Shown in pieces: positions 1-6,791 of a stretch of DNA of 16,605 nucleotides. This stretch comes from Comamonadaceae bacterium UBA2334 (GTDB lineage: Bacteria; Pseudomonadota; Gammaproteobacteria; Burkholderiales; Burkholderiaceae_C): the NCBI GenBank assembly GCA_002344885.1, contig DDUQ01000067.1, positions 1 through 16,605 on the forward strand, read 5' to 3'. The position numbers and the translations under genes were made by a program. Position 1 is the stretch's first letter; every line of letters starts with the position of its first letter. The notes beneath the pieces are model-generated. The model ran no database searches and was not told where the DNA came from. It saw nothing but the letters and a program-made list of their open reading frames with translations.

Positions 1-1
1 G

Positions 2-235
2 CTGGACGCGGCGCTGGCGCTGGCCCGCCAGGTGGCCGACGGCCCCACGCAGGCCATGGCCCGCATCAAAGACCTGTGCCGCCACGCCCACCGCGACGGG
101 CTGGAAGAACAGCTGGAGCGCGAAGCTGGCCACATGGTGCTGGCGCAGGAAAGCGCCGAATCGCTGGAGGGCATCGGTGCCTTTCTGGACAAACGCCCGG
201 CTGATTTCGTCAAGCTGCGCCGCTCTGCGGCCTGA
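2..235 (+). CDS. Enoyl-CoA hydratase/isomerase family protein, C-terminal part (5' end outside window)
   Basis: An open frame enters at the window edge and ends at the TGA at 233-235, giving about 77 residues. The content (an Ala/Leu-rich helix, then GPTQAMARIKDL, an Arg/Glu helix with QLEREAGHM, and a terminal EGIGAFLDKRPADF) is the typical end of crotonase-superfamily proteins, where the last helices carry the 'E-G-(I)-x-A-F-x-x-K-R-x-P-x-F' signature and take part in trimer packing. Family members hydrate or isomerise enoyl-CoA thioesters in the cytoplasm. The catalytic core lies outside the window, so the substrate cannot be judged. The CoA-transferase gene starts 23 bases downstream on the same strand, consistent with one operon for degrading a carboxylic acid through its CoA ester. 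Confidence 0.85.
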   Translation: MDAALALARQVADGPTQAMARIKDLCRHAHRDGLEEQLEREAGHMVLAQESAESLEGIGAFLDKRPADFVKLRRSAA

Positions 236-258
236 CCCCATCCCACACACCACACGAC

Positions 259-1512
259 ATGGCACACACCACCACCGATTCCGACACCTCCCCGCCCGAC
301 CTGCCCTTAAGTGGCGTGCGGGTGCTGGACCTGTCCCGCGTGTTCGCCGGGCCGTTGTGCGGCCAGGTGCTGGCCGATTTCGGGGCCGAAGTCATCAAGG
401 TGGAGCACCCCGGCCGGGGTGACGACACCCGCGACTGGGGCATTCGCATCGGCAAGACCGAGACCACCTACTACAACGGCATGAACCGCAACAAGCGGTC
501 CGTCACGCTGGACCTGCAAAGCCCCGAGGCCTTGCGCATCGTCCAGCAACTGCTGCCGCAGTTTGACGTGGTCATCCACAACTTCAAAACCGGTGGGGCC
601 GAAAAACTGGGTCTGGGTTACGAACAGCTCAAGGCCCTCAAGCCCGATCTGATTTACTGCGCCATTGCCGGTTACGACACCAGCGGCCCCGAGGCCAAGC
701 GGCCGGGGTACGACCTGGTCATCCAGGGCGAAGCGGGGCTGATGGCGCTGAACGGCGATGCAGGCATGCCGCCGCTGAAGTTCGGCGTGGCAGTGGTGGA
801 CATGATGACCGGCATGTACGCCGCACAGGCCGTGCTGGCCGCGCTGTTCCGCCGCGAGCGGACGCAAGATCGGGCAAAAAAGGGCCAACTGATCGAGCTG
901 GCGTTGTATGACTGCGGCCTGAGCGTGACCGGCTACTACGGGCTGGATGCATTGATGCTGGGCAAAGACCCCGCGCGCTATGGCAACGCGCACCCGTCCA
1001 TCGTGCCCTACGGCATGTTCGAGGCGGCGGATGGCCCGCTGATCATCGCGGTGGGCAACAACAGCCAGTTCGACAAGCTCTGCCGCCAGGTGGTGATGCG
1101 GCCCGACATCGTCGAAGACCCGCGTTACGCCACCAACGTGGCGCGTGCGCAGAACCGCCTGACGCTGGCCCCCATGGTGACTGAGCTGATCCGCCAGTTC
1201 CCGCGTGATGTGCTGCTGGAGCGGCTGACGGCGCACGGCATTCCCTGCGGCCGGGTAGCGGGCCTGCACGAGGCGCTGACCAGCGAGCGCACCCAACGCG
1301 GCGGCTTGGTCAAAAGCATGCCTCACCCCGTGGCGGGCAGCACCCATGTGTTTGCACCGCCCTACCGGCTCGACGGGCAGCGCCTGCCCATCCGCAACGC
1401 GCCGCCCACACTGGGCGAAGGCACGCGCGAGGTGCTGACCCAACTGCTCCAAATGACTGACGAACAACTGGAAGCGCTACGCGCCCAGGGCGTGCTGACG
1501 CTGCCCGACTGA
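259..1512 (+). CDS. CaiB/BaiF family (class III) CoA-transferase
   Basis: The product has 417 residues, a normal length for the formyl-CoA transferase/CaiB family. These cytoplasmic enzymes move CoA between carboxylic acids. Residues 15-60 carry the family opening (LPLSGVRVLDLSRVFAGP followed by VLADFGAEVIKVEHPGRGD), and residues 72-85 hold the YYNGMNRNKRSVTLDL-type segment. Asp181 in VVDMMTG is at the position of the catalytic aspartate that forms acyl anhydride and aspartyl-CoA intermediates in this family. The ATG at 259 is chosen because it is the first start after the upstream stop and leaves a short lead-in before the conserved block; no strong Shine-Dalgarno is visible, so coupling to the upstream hydratase gene is possible. 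The Bug-type binding protein 52 bases downstream suggests that the acid substrate is imported. The exact acid is not identifiable. Confidence 0.93.
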   Translation: MAHTTTDSDTSPPDLPLSGVRVLDLSRVFAGPLCGQVLADFGAEVIKVEHPGRGDDTRDWGIRIGKTETTYYNGMNRNKRSVTLDLQSPEALRIVQQLLPQFDVVIHNFKTGGAEKLGLGYEQLKALKPDLIYCAIAGYDTSGPEAKRPGYDLVIQGEAGLMALNGDAGMPPLKFGVAVVDMMTGMYAAQAVLAALFRRERTQDRAKKGQLIELALYDCGLSVTGYYGLDALMLGKDPARYGNAHPSIVPYGMFEAADGPLIIAVGNNSQFDKLCRQVVMRPDIVEDPRYATNVARAQNRLTLAPMVTELIRQFPRDVLLERLTAHGIPCGRVAGLHEALTSERTQRGGLVKSMPHPVAGSTHVFAPPYRLDGQRLPIRNAPPTLGEGTREVLTQLLQMTDEQLEALRAQGVLTLPD

Positions 1513-1550
1513 GCTGGCGACTCCCCATCGATTTCCCCACCCACCACCAA

Positions 1551-1556
1551 GAGGAG
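1551..1556 (+). promoter_or_regulatory. Strong ribosome-binding site of the Bug-type gene
   Basis: GAGGAG lies 8 bases before the ATG at 1565 and fixes that start. It is much stronger than the sites before the other plus-strand genes in this cluster, in line with the high expression expected of a periplasmic binding protein. Confidence 0.75.
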
Positions 1557-1564
1557 ACATTCAG

Positions 1565-2566
1565 ATGAACGCATTTCTTCAACGCCGCACCCTCGCCACC
1601 GCACTGGCCGCAGCGGCCACCCTGGGTACATTGGGCCTGGCGGGCACAGCCCATGCGCAAAGCTGGCCCAGCAAGCCCATCAAACTCATCGTGCCCTACG
1701 CGGCAGGCGGTGCGACCGACATCACGGCGCGCACCATTGGCGAGAAGCTGTCGGCGCGCCTGGGGCAGCCGGTGCTGGTGGACAACCGGGGTGGCGCAGG
1801 TGGCGTCACCGGCACCGATGCCGCGCTCAAGTCCCCGGCCGATGGCCACACCCTGCTGGTGTCGCTGGGCACCACCATGCTGATCAACCAGTTCCTGTAT
1901 GACAAGTTGCCCTACAACCCGCAGACCGACCAGGCCCTGATCACACAGATTGCACTGGCCCCCGTGGTGCTGCTGGTCAACCCGCAGTTGCCGGTGGCCA
2001 CTGCGCCCGAACTGCTGGCCCACATCGAAAAGAACAAAAGCAAGATCGCCTACGGCTCGTGGGGCATGGGTTCCTACGCCCACCTGGCCGGTGCCTGGCT
2101 GTCCGACAAGCTCAAGGCCGACATGAACCATGTGGCCTACAAAGGCGAAGCGCCCATGCTGCAAGACCTGGTGGGTGGCCAGTTGCAGATGGCGTTTGCC
2201 AGCCTGCAGTCCGCCCGGCCCTACCTGGAGTCGGGGCGACTGAAAGCGTTGGCGGTCACCGGTGCCCAGCGCATGGACGCGCTGCCCAAGGTGAGCACCA
2301 TGAGCGAGCAAGGCATCAAGGACGAAGTGTTCCAGGTCACCGGCTGGCTGGGCATGAGCGCACCGGCCAAGACGCCCCCCGACGTGGTGGCGCGCCTGGG
2401 CACCGAGGTGCAGGCCGTGATGGCGCTGCCCGAGGTGCGGGAGCGCATCCAGCAAATGGGCTTCTTGCCGGTGGGCAGCAGCCCTGAACAGTTTGCCGCG
2501 CAGGTCAGAAAAGACGCGCCCGTGTGGGAGCGCGTGGTGAAGGTGTCGGGCGCGAAGTTGGACTGA
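1565..2566 (+). CDS. Bug/TctC-family tripartite tricarboxylate transporter substrate-binding protein
   Basis: The product has 333 residues. Residues 1-31 form a Sec signal peptide (Arg-Arg near the start, an Ala/Leu core, AHA then QSWP as the likely cleavage site), so it acts in the periplasm. The mature start carries the family pattern WPSKPIKLIVPYAAGGATD, in which Asp52 is at the position that contacts the bound carboxylate in Bug structures, followed by QPVLVDNRGGAGG at 68-80. Such proteins bind organic acids or related small molecules. Most of the many Bug paralogues in Burkholderiales are orphans with no TctAB membrane subunits nearby, and none is seen here. Position directly after a CoA-transferase and an enoyl-CoA hydratase suggests it binds the substrate of that pathway. 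The ligand cannot be named from sequence. Confidence 0.95.
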   Translation: MNAFLQRRTLATALAAAATLGTLGLAGTAHAQSWPSKPIKLIVPYAAGGATDITARTIGEKLSARLGQPVLVDNRGGAGGVTGTDAALKSPADGHTLLVSLGTTMLINQFLYDKLPYNPQTDQALITQIALAPVVLLVNPQLPVATAPELLAHIEKNKSKIAYGSWGMGSYAHLAGAWLSDKLKADMNHVAYKGEAPMLQDLVGGQLQMAFASLQSARPYLESGRLKALAVTGAQRMDALPKVSTMSEQGIKDEVFQVTGWLGMSAPAKTPPDVVARLGTEVQAVMALPEVRERIQQMGFLPVGSSPEQFAAQVRKDAPVWERVVKVSGAKLD

Positions 2567-2685
2567 ACGTTCCAGGCCGATACCACGACAGCCCCCCATC
2601 GGTCAGGGTGGCCTTGCGGCTCAGGGGGCAAGCCGCAGTCACCCGATGCAGTGTCGGGAGGCCTACCTCCGGCACGCCACGGCTG

Positions 2686-3681
2686 TTACTGCAAAAATCC
2701 AATCTTGCTTTTGGCTTGGGAAGTCCTTGGCAAATCCTCCGTCAGGATTTCCTCGTGCCGGTTCAGCCGTGCGTTGCCAAAGCCGGTCATCAGCGCGCGT
2801 CGCATGTCACGTGGGGCCAGTTCCGCCAAAGCATCGAGCACGTCGGTGTGTGGCTCGGCGCCAAAATGGCGGCCCCAATCATGGTCACCGCGAATGCTCT
2901 GGTAAAGATTGCGCGCAATCTCGCGGGCTTGTTCCGGCGTCGGTGGATCAATCTCAAACACATTCATGCGGTTGAGAATCGGGTCGGGGATGGCGCGTGC
3001 ATCGTTTGCCGTGGTGACCCAGATGACCTGGCTTGCATCAATGGCCACTTCGGCAAACTCGTCAGTGAAACTGCCCGCTGTGTCGTGTTCCAGCAAACCG
3101 TACAACGCCCCCAATGGGTCGTACTGTGCATCAGAGGCAGCCTTGTCGATTTCGTCCACCACCATCACCGGGTTGGCGTATTGGCCGTCGACCAACGCTT
3201 CAAACACCTTGCCAGGCCGGGCGCCTTTCCACTGCGATGACGAGCCAGACAACAACCAGCCTGCGGTCATGGAGCTCATGGGCACCAGACTCATGCCCGT
3301 GCCCAAAAGCTGTGCGAGCTTTTTGGCGAAGTGTGTCTTGCCAATGCCCGGATCGCCCAGCAGGAGGATGGGTGTGACCTCCAGCCCATCGCGGCAATCG
3401 TGGCTGAGCGCGACGTGCCGCTTCACATCATCCAAGACCTCTGTGAAATTGGGCAGCTGAGCATAGAGTTCGCCCATGTCAGGCACGCCCGAGGGTTTGA
3501 CCTGGAAGCGTTCCGGGCCCCGTTCCAACATGCGCTGGTAGACGTTGCGCAAACTTTCACATTCACGCTCAGGCAGTTTGGCCAGTTTGCGCTCGACATC
3601 GCCCGGTGCGAACACGTTTCGCATGTTGGCGACTGGCAAAGAAAAGCCCTGTGATTGGGGGACAAGACTGCGGGATTCCAT
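2686..3681 (-). CDS. Free-standing Lon-like AAA+ ATPase
   Basis: The product has 331 residues and one AAA+ module: Walker A GDPGIGKT at 109-116, Walker B VMVVDE at 172-177, sensor 1 Asn226 in WVTTAND, an arginine finger at Arg238 in PDPILNRMNVFEIDPP, and a sensor 2 arginine in APRDMRRAL near 289-297. The segments around Walker B and the DPLGALYGLLEHD stretch resemble the ATPase domain of Lon protease. The Lon N-terminal substrate domain and the Ser-Lys protease domain are both absent; instead there is a charged N-terminal region (about residues 20-60), likely helical. Start choice: AAGGAG at 3688-3693 is 6 bases before this ATG. It probably remodels or unfolds a partner in the cytoplasm, but no protease or other partner is adjacent. 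It sits in an accessory pocket beside a broken restriction-like gene and a DUF4160/DUF2442 pair. ATPase fold confident; role unknown. Confidence 0.88.
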   Translation of the reverse strand: MESRSLVPQSQGFSLPVANMRNVFAPGDVERKLAKLPERECESLRNVYQRMLERGPERFQVKPSGVPDMGELYAQLPNFTEVLDDVKRHVALSHDCRDGLEVTPILLLGDPGIGKTHFAKKLAQLLGTGMSLVPMSSMTAGWLLSGSSSQWKGARPGKVFEALVDGQYANPVMVVDEIDKAASDAQYDPLGALYGLLEHDTAGSFTDEFAEVAIDASQVIWVTTANDARAIPDPILNRMNVFEIDPPTPEQAREIARNLYQSIRGDHDWGRHFGAEPHTDVLDALAELAPRDMRRALMTGFGNARLNRHEEILTEDLPRTSQAKSKIGFLQ

Positions 3682-3713
3682 GGTGCACTCCTTGTGGTCC
3701 AGACACAGTCAAA

Positions 3714-3742
3714 ATTAAAGCATGTAGCGTGCCATCTGAAAA
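3714..3742 (-). promoter_or_regulatory. Candidate sigma-70 promoter of the AAA+ ATPase gene
   Basis: On the minus strand TTTTCA (-35, 4 of 6 matches; plus positions 3737-3742) is separated by 17 bases from TTTAAT (-10, 5 of 6; 3714-3719). Transcription would start near 3707, about 25 bases before the start codon and just upstream of the AAGGAG site. The AT-rich patch stands out from its GC-rich surroundings. Inferred from consensus only. Confidence 0.45.
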
Positions 3743-4047
3743 CATCGGAAATGCCCGGTACCCGTGCCGTTGTTGGATGCACCAGCACACACAGCCGCCC
3801 GAAGGTGCGACCGTGCAGCGACCACATGCGCGCAGCGCACCACTTTTGGGCTGCGCTCCCGCAAACGCCTGCTGCCGCAGCGATCAGGTGTTCGTTCTTT
3901 GCCTGCGAGAAGTTGTGTGTGGCGGTGTCGTCAACGTCACATTGCCGTCAATCGGCTGCCTTGCTTGCATGGTCCACAGTCAAGTGGGAAGAGGCGAGCG
4001 AACAGGCGGGCGTGACGCTGGATTGATCTGGCGAGGCGGGAGCGGAT
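3743..4047. other. Non-coding or unrecognised stretch
   Basis: No gene can be supported between the ATPase promoter and the restriction-like remnant. Open frames of 80-150 codons exist on the plus strand, but they have no ribosome-binding site, unusual composition (many Cys, His, Ser, Arg) and no recognisable motif. One ends in WEEASEQAGVTLD, which looks protein-like and could be the tail of another decayed gene, but I cannot assign it. Confidence 0.4.
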
Positions 4048-4276
4048 TTACAGCTGCCTGATCTTTGTCAATGCGTCAGCCAAACGCTCAGCGCCATCAA
4101 GGGGTTGTTGTCAAAGACCATCATGTAGCGGAATCGCGGCCTGCCTTCGCTACCCACAGCTTGCCCAATTTCAGTTTCAGCTCGGAGTCGGTGTTGTCGC
4201 GATCATCACCCTTGGCCTTGACGATGAAGTCGGGGTGGTGGTTCAGATAATCCTTCAGCTCCGTGAAATGCTCTCG
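4048..4276 (-). pseudogene. Frameshifted C-terminal remnant of a type III restriction (Res)/helicase-like gene
   Basis: Reading the minus strand in three successive frames gives one continuous protein-like tail. Frame 1, about 4273-4137, contains EHFTELKDYLNHHPDF, IVKAKGDDRDNTDSELKLKL and GKLWVAKAG. Frame 2, about 4136-4104, contains RFRYMMVFDNNP. Frame 3, about 4103-4048, contains LDGAERLADALTKIRQL and a TAA stop. Two single-base losses (near 4136, and in a run of four C near 4101-4104 on the minus strand) would explain the breaks. From memory of the family, the order 'HPDF... DNxDSELKLKLGKLW... RYxMVFDNNP... GAxRLxxAL' matches the extreme C-terminus of Res-type DEAD/DEAH helicase/endonuclease subunits. 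Everything upstream (helicase motifs, most of the gene) is missing: in frame 1 a stop lies at 4277-4279 and the DUF2442 gene takes over. Non-functional remnant fairly sure; family assignment moderate. Confidence 0.55.
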
Positions 4277-4512
4277 TCAGCTGGGGTCATTTGCGCCACC
4301 AGTGTTTCAGGCGCAATGTCCTGTTCGTGCGGCCAAGTCACTGCACCCCATTGAATGCCCACGCGGTTGAAGTAAGCTGGGTCTTTCAACTCACGAAACA
4401 CACCATGTTCCAGGTAGGGTGTGAGGTCAAACAGGCCACGCCGCCCGTCGGCCAGTTCTACGTAAATGCGGTGGCCGCTCAGCGGCTTGACGGTGGTGAC
4501 ATCGCAGTTCAT
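4255..4512 (-). CDS. DUF2442 domain protein
   Basis: The product has 85 residues from the ATG at 4510-4512. It fits the small DUF2442 fold: DVTTVKPLSGHRIYVELADG, then GLFDLTPYLEHGVFRELKDP, YFNRVGIQWGAVTWPHEQDI and APETL. A GAGGA motif lies 6-7 bases upstream of this ATG. A GTG at 4524 would add four residues and overlap the DUF4160 stop (GTGA), so it is the alternative start; either way the two genes are translationally coupled. DUF2442 genes commonly follow DUF4160 genes, and the pair is often described as toxin-antitoxin-like, but no mechanism is settled. The last residues (about SISRS) are read out of frame from the restriction-like remnant, so this gene's natural end seems to have been lost at the junction and a chance stop is used. 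Function unknown. Confidence 0.8.
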   Translation of the reverse strand: MNCDVTTVKPLSGHRIYVELADGRRGLFDLTPYLEHGVFRELKDPAYFNRVGIQWGAVTWPHEQDIAPETLVAQMTPADESISRS

Positions 4513-4520
4513 GGCAGTCC

Positions 4521-4787
4521 TCACAGTGGGTCAATTTTGTAGGGCAATTCGCCGCTGGCGGCCAACTCCCAGTCGGCCATCAGTTCGTCTCGGTGCAGTT
4601 CAATCCAGGCTTGCACCAGGCGCAACTGTTTGCGCGGCAACTCCCCTGCCAATACCTCGCCATCGCCAATGCCGATGGATGCCTCGAACTCGGCATATCG
4701 GGCATGTATGTGCGGCAGGCTGTGGTGCAGGTTGTCCAGCAAATACAGCCGGATGATGATGCCGTAGAACATCGAAATGACGGGCAT
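4521..4787 (-). CDS. DUF4160 domain protein
   Basis: The product has 88 residues and is a recognisable DUF4160 protein: MPVISMFYGIIIRLYLLDN, then HHSLPHIHARYAEFEASIGI, the GEVLAGELPRKQLRLVQAWI helix, ELHRDELMADWELA and a terminal PYKIDPL. The H-x-P-H-x-H-A-x-Y segment near residue 25 is the conserved core of the family. AAGGA at 4796-4800 on the opposite strand of the display lies 8 bases before the ATG and supports this start. The stop overlaps the upstream possible start of the DUF2442 gene. Members are small cytoplasmic proteins, often in mobile or toxin-antitoxin-like settings; biochemical role not established. It is the first gene of the pair, with a small inverted repeat about 20 bases upstream. 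Confidence 0.85.
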   Translation of the reverse strand: MPVISMFYGIIIRLYLLDNLHHSLPHIHARYAEFEASIGIGDGEVLAGELPRKQLRLVQAWIELHRDELMADWELAASGELPYKIDPL

Positions 4788-4806
4788 GGCGTGCGTCCTT
4801 GGTCAG

Positions 4807-4822
4807 CAATAGCTGAGTATTG
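4807..4822. promoter_or_regulatory. Small inverted repeat upstream of the DUF4160/DUF2442 pair
   Basis: CAATA-gctgag-TATTG is an inverted repeat centred about 27 bases before the DUF4160 start. Its position would suit an operator for autoregulation of a toxin-antitoxin-like pair. No convincing -35/-10 pair was found around it, and a 5-bp arm can arise by chance. Confidence 0.25.
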
Positions 4823-4954
4823 TTGCAGTCGGTGATGCGCCTGTTGGTGTTGCTGGTGGGTCTTCCTGTGCAGCAAAGGGGCATGCTCGATTTTGGCTGT
4901 TTTAGCGGCTTGTCATGGCTGAGGCGAGCAGTCCTAGAGTGCGTCACCTGCAAT

Positions 4955-6784
4955 TCAGTTGTCCTGGGTGTCTGGCTTGACCTGACCGGCCCGTTCAGCC
5001 CGCTCCCGCGCCATCTGCTCTTCCAGCTGCTGCCGCCCCTGCCGGGCCACGGCAATCAGCTTGGAGCGGTCTTTGTGGTGGGGGTACATGTCTTCCAGCA
5101 GCTGGGTGTTGTGCTGCTTGAAGCGCCGGGCCACCGCCTGCGCCTCGTCTGCCGACAGGCCGAGGGCTTGCAGCACGCGCTGACCGGTGTGCAGGCTGCT
5201 TTCAAACAGTTCGCGGTCCAGTTCGGTCACGCCCCGGTCGCGCAAGGCGTTCCAGTGGGTCACGTCACGGGCGCGGGCCACCAGCTTCAGGTGCGGGAAG
5301 TGCTCGCGCGCCAGGTCCACCACGGCCAGCGACTGCTCCGCGTCGTCTACCGCCACCACCAGCACCTGGGCGGTCTCGGCCCCGGCGGTGCGCAGCAGGT
5401 CCAGTCGCGATGCGTCGCCGTAGAACACCTGGTAACCAAAGGCGCGGGCGGTTTCCACCATGCCAGCGTCGTGCTCCAGCACGGTGGCCGGCAGGCCCTG
5501 GGCGCTGAGCAGACGCGCCACGATTTGCCCGTAGCGGCCGAAGCCCGCGATGATGGTGGGGGCTGACTGCGGTTCGGCCAGTTCTTCCAGCGTGGTGGTT
5601 TTGCAGTTGGCAAAGCGCGGCAGAAGCCAGCGTGTGAGGGCGGCCAGCAGCAGCGGGCTCAGCAGCATGGACAACGCCACCGCACCCACCAGCAGCGAGG
5701 CGGTTTCGGCCTCAATGGCCTTGGCTCCGGCGGCGGCCTGGAACACCACGAATGCGAACTCGCCACCCTGCGCCAGCAGCAGCACCAGCACGGGCCGCTC
5801 GGCCAGCGGGATGCCCATGGCCCGGGCCAGCAGCCAGATGACCACGCCTTTGACGGCCAGAAACCCCAGCACCACGGCCAGCATCAGCCAGGGTTGCGCC
5901 ATCAGCACGCCAAAGTCGATGCTCATGCCCACGGCGATGAAAAACAGGCCCAGCAGCAGGCCCTTGAAGGGCTCGATGTCGGTTTCCAGTTCGTGGCGGT
6001 ATTCGCTGTCGGCCAGCAGCACACCGGCCAGAAACGCGCCCAGTGCCATCGACAGGCCCATCACCTGCATCAGCCCGGCCACGGCCACCACCAGCAACAG
6101 GGCGGCAGCGGTGAAGATTTCGGGCGTGCCGCTCTTGGCCACGGCGCGCAGCAGTGGCCGCAACAGGGTGCGACCACCCAGCACCACTGCACCAATCACG
6201 CCGATGATTTTGATAGCTTCAAATGCTTTATCAGCAAGCGGCAGAGGCACATTGTGTGCAGAATTTGCAGCCAGCAAGGGCAACAGCGCCAGAATGGGAA
6301 TGGCCGCCACGTCCTGAAACAGCAGGATGGAAAAGCCCGCCTGCCCGCCCGATGTGCCCATCAGGTTGCGCTCCTGCATGACCTGCAGCGCAATGGCGGT
6401 GGACGACAGAGCCAGGCCCAGCGCGGCCACCACCGCCAACGTCAGCGGCACACCGGCCAACACCGCTGCCCCGGCCAGTACACCCGCGCAGCCCAGCACC
6501 TGGGCGCTGCCCCAGCCGAAGATGGGGCGGCGCAGCGTCCACAGGCGGCGGGGCTCCAGCTCAAGCCCCACCAGAAACAGCATCAGCACCACGCCAAACT
6601 CGGCAAAGTGCAGGATGTGTTCCACCTCGGTCACCAGCTTCAGGCCCCACGGGCCAATGGCCATGCCGGCGGCGAGGTAACCCAGGATGGCCCCCAGCCC
6701 GGCGGCACGTGCCAGGGGCACGGCCACCACGGCGGCGCTGAGGTAAATGAGGCTGCTGGTCAGCCAGTCGGGAGGTGCAGACAT
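4955..6784 (-). CDS. KefB/KefC-type monovalent cation:proton antiporter (CPA2) with RCK domain
   Basis: The product has 609 residues from the ATG at 6784; a GTG at 6790 would add two. Residues about 10-390 are a polytopic CPA2 exchanger domain with the hallmark SILLFQDVAAIPILALLP (the FQD aspartate at residue 158) and GLFFIAVGMSIDFGV. After a short linker, residues 409-530 form a TrkA-N/RCK regulatory domain with the nucleotide-binding GFGRYG at 414-419 and an acidic residue after the next strand (VLEHD). The charged tail (HHKDRSKLIAVARQ) matches the KefB end. It would exchange K+ (or Na+) for H+ across the inner membrane, in E. coli under glutathione-adduct control. It starts a few bases after the homoserine dehydrogenase stop, so it should be co-transcribed with it. 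No KefF/KefG ancillary gene is adjacent. An AT-rich insert-like segment encodes residues about 170-196. Confidence 0.93.
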   Translation of the reverse strand: MSAPPDWLTSSLIYLSAAVVAVPLARAAGLGAILGYLAAGMAIGPWGLKLVTEVEHILHFAEFGVVLMLFLVGLELEPRRLWTLRRPIFGWGSAQVLGCAGVLAGAAVLAGVPLTLAVVAALGLALSSTAIALQVMQERNLMGTSGGQAGFSILLFQDVAAIPILALLPLLAANSAHNVPLPLADKAFEAIKIIGVIGAVVLGGRTLLRPLLRAVAKSGTPEIFTAAALLLVVAVAGLMQVMGLSMALGAFLAGVLLADSEYRHELETDIEPFKGLLLGLFFIAVGMSIDFGVLMAQPWLMLAVVLGFLAVKGVVIWLLARAMGIPLAERPVLVLLLAQGGEFAFVVFQAAAGAKAIEAETASLLVGAVALSMLLSPLLLAALTRWLLPRFANCKTTTLEELAEPQSAPTIIAGFGRYGQIVARLLSAQGLPATVLEHDAGMVETARAFGYQVFYGDASRLDLLRTAGAETAQVLVVAVDDAEQSLAVVDLAREHFPHLKLVARARDVTHWNALRDRGVTELDRELFESSLHTGQRVLQALGLSADEAQAVARRFKQHNTQLLEDMYPHHKDRSKLIAVARQGRQQLEEQMARERAERAGQVKPDTQDN

Positions 6785-6791
6785 GGCCACA

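Noticed and set aside
307..1467. Long antisense frame over the CoA-transferase gene
   Set aside because: It is rich in His, Gln and Arg, has no motif and mirrors the third-position GC bias of the real gene; a shadow frame.
2615..2637. Hairpin TGCGGCT/AGCCGCA after the Bug-type gene
   Set aside because: A good 7-bp stem, but no T-run on either strand, so I cannot call it a terminator.
3655..4026. Plus-strand frame of 123 codons ending in WEEASEQAGVTLD
   Set aside because: No ribosome-binding site, Cys/His/Ser-rich and overlapping the start of the ATPase gene on the other strand; only the last residues look protein-like, too little for a gene call.
4101..4136. Sequencing error as the reason for the two frameshifts in the restriction-like remnant
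   Set aside because: One break is in a C run and could be an error, but the 5' part of the gene is missing altogether, so it is a remnant either way.
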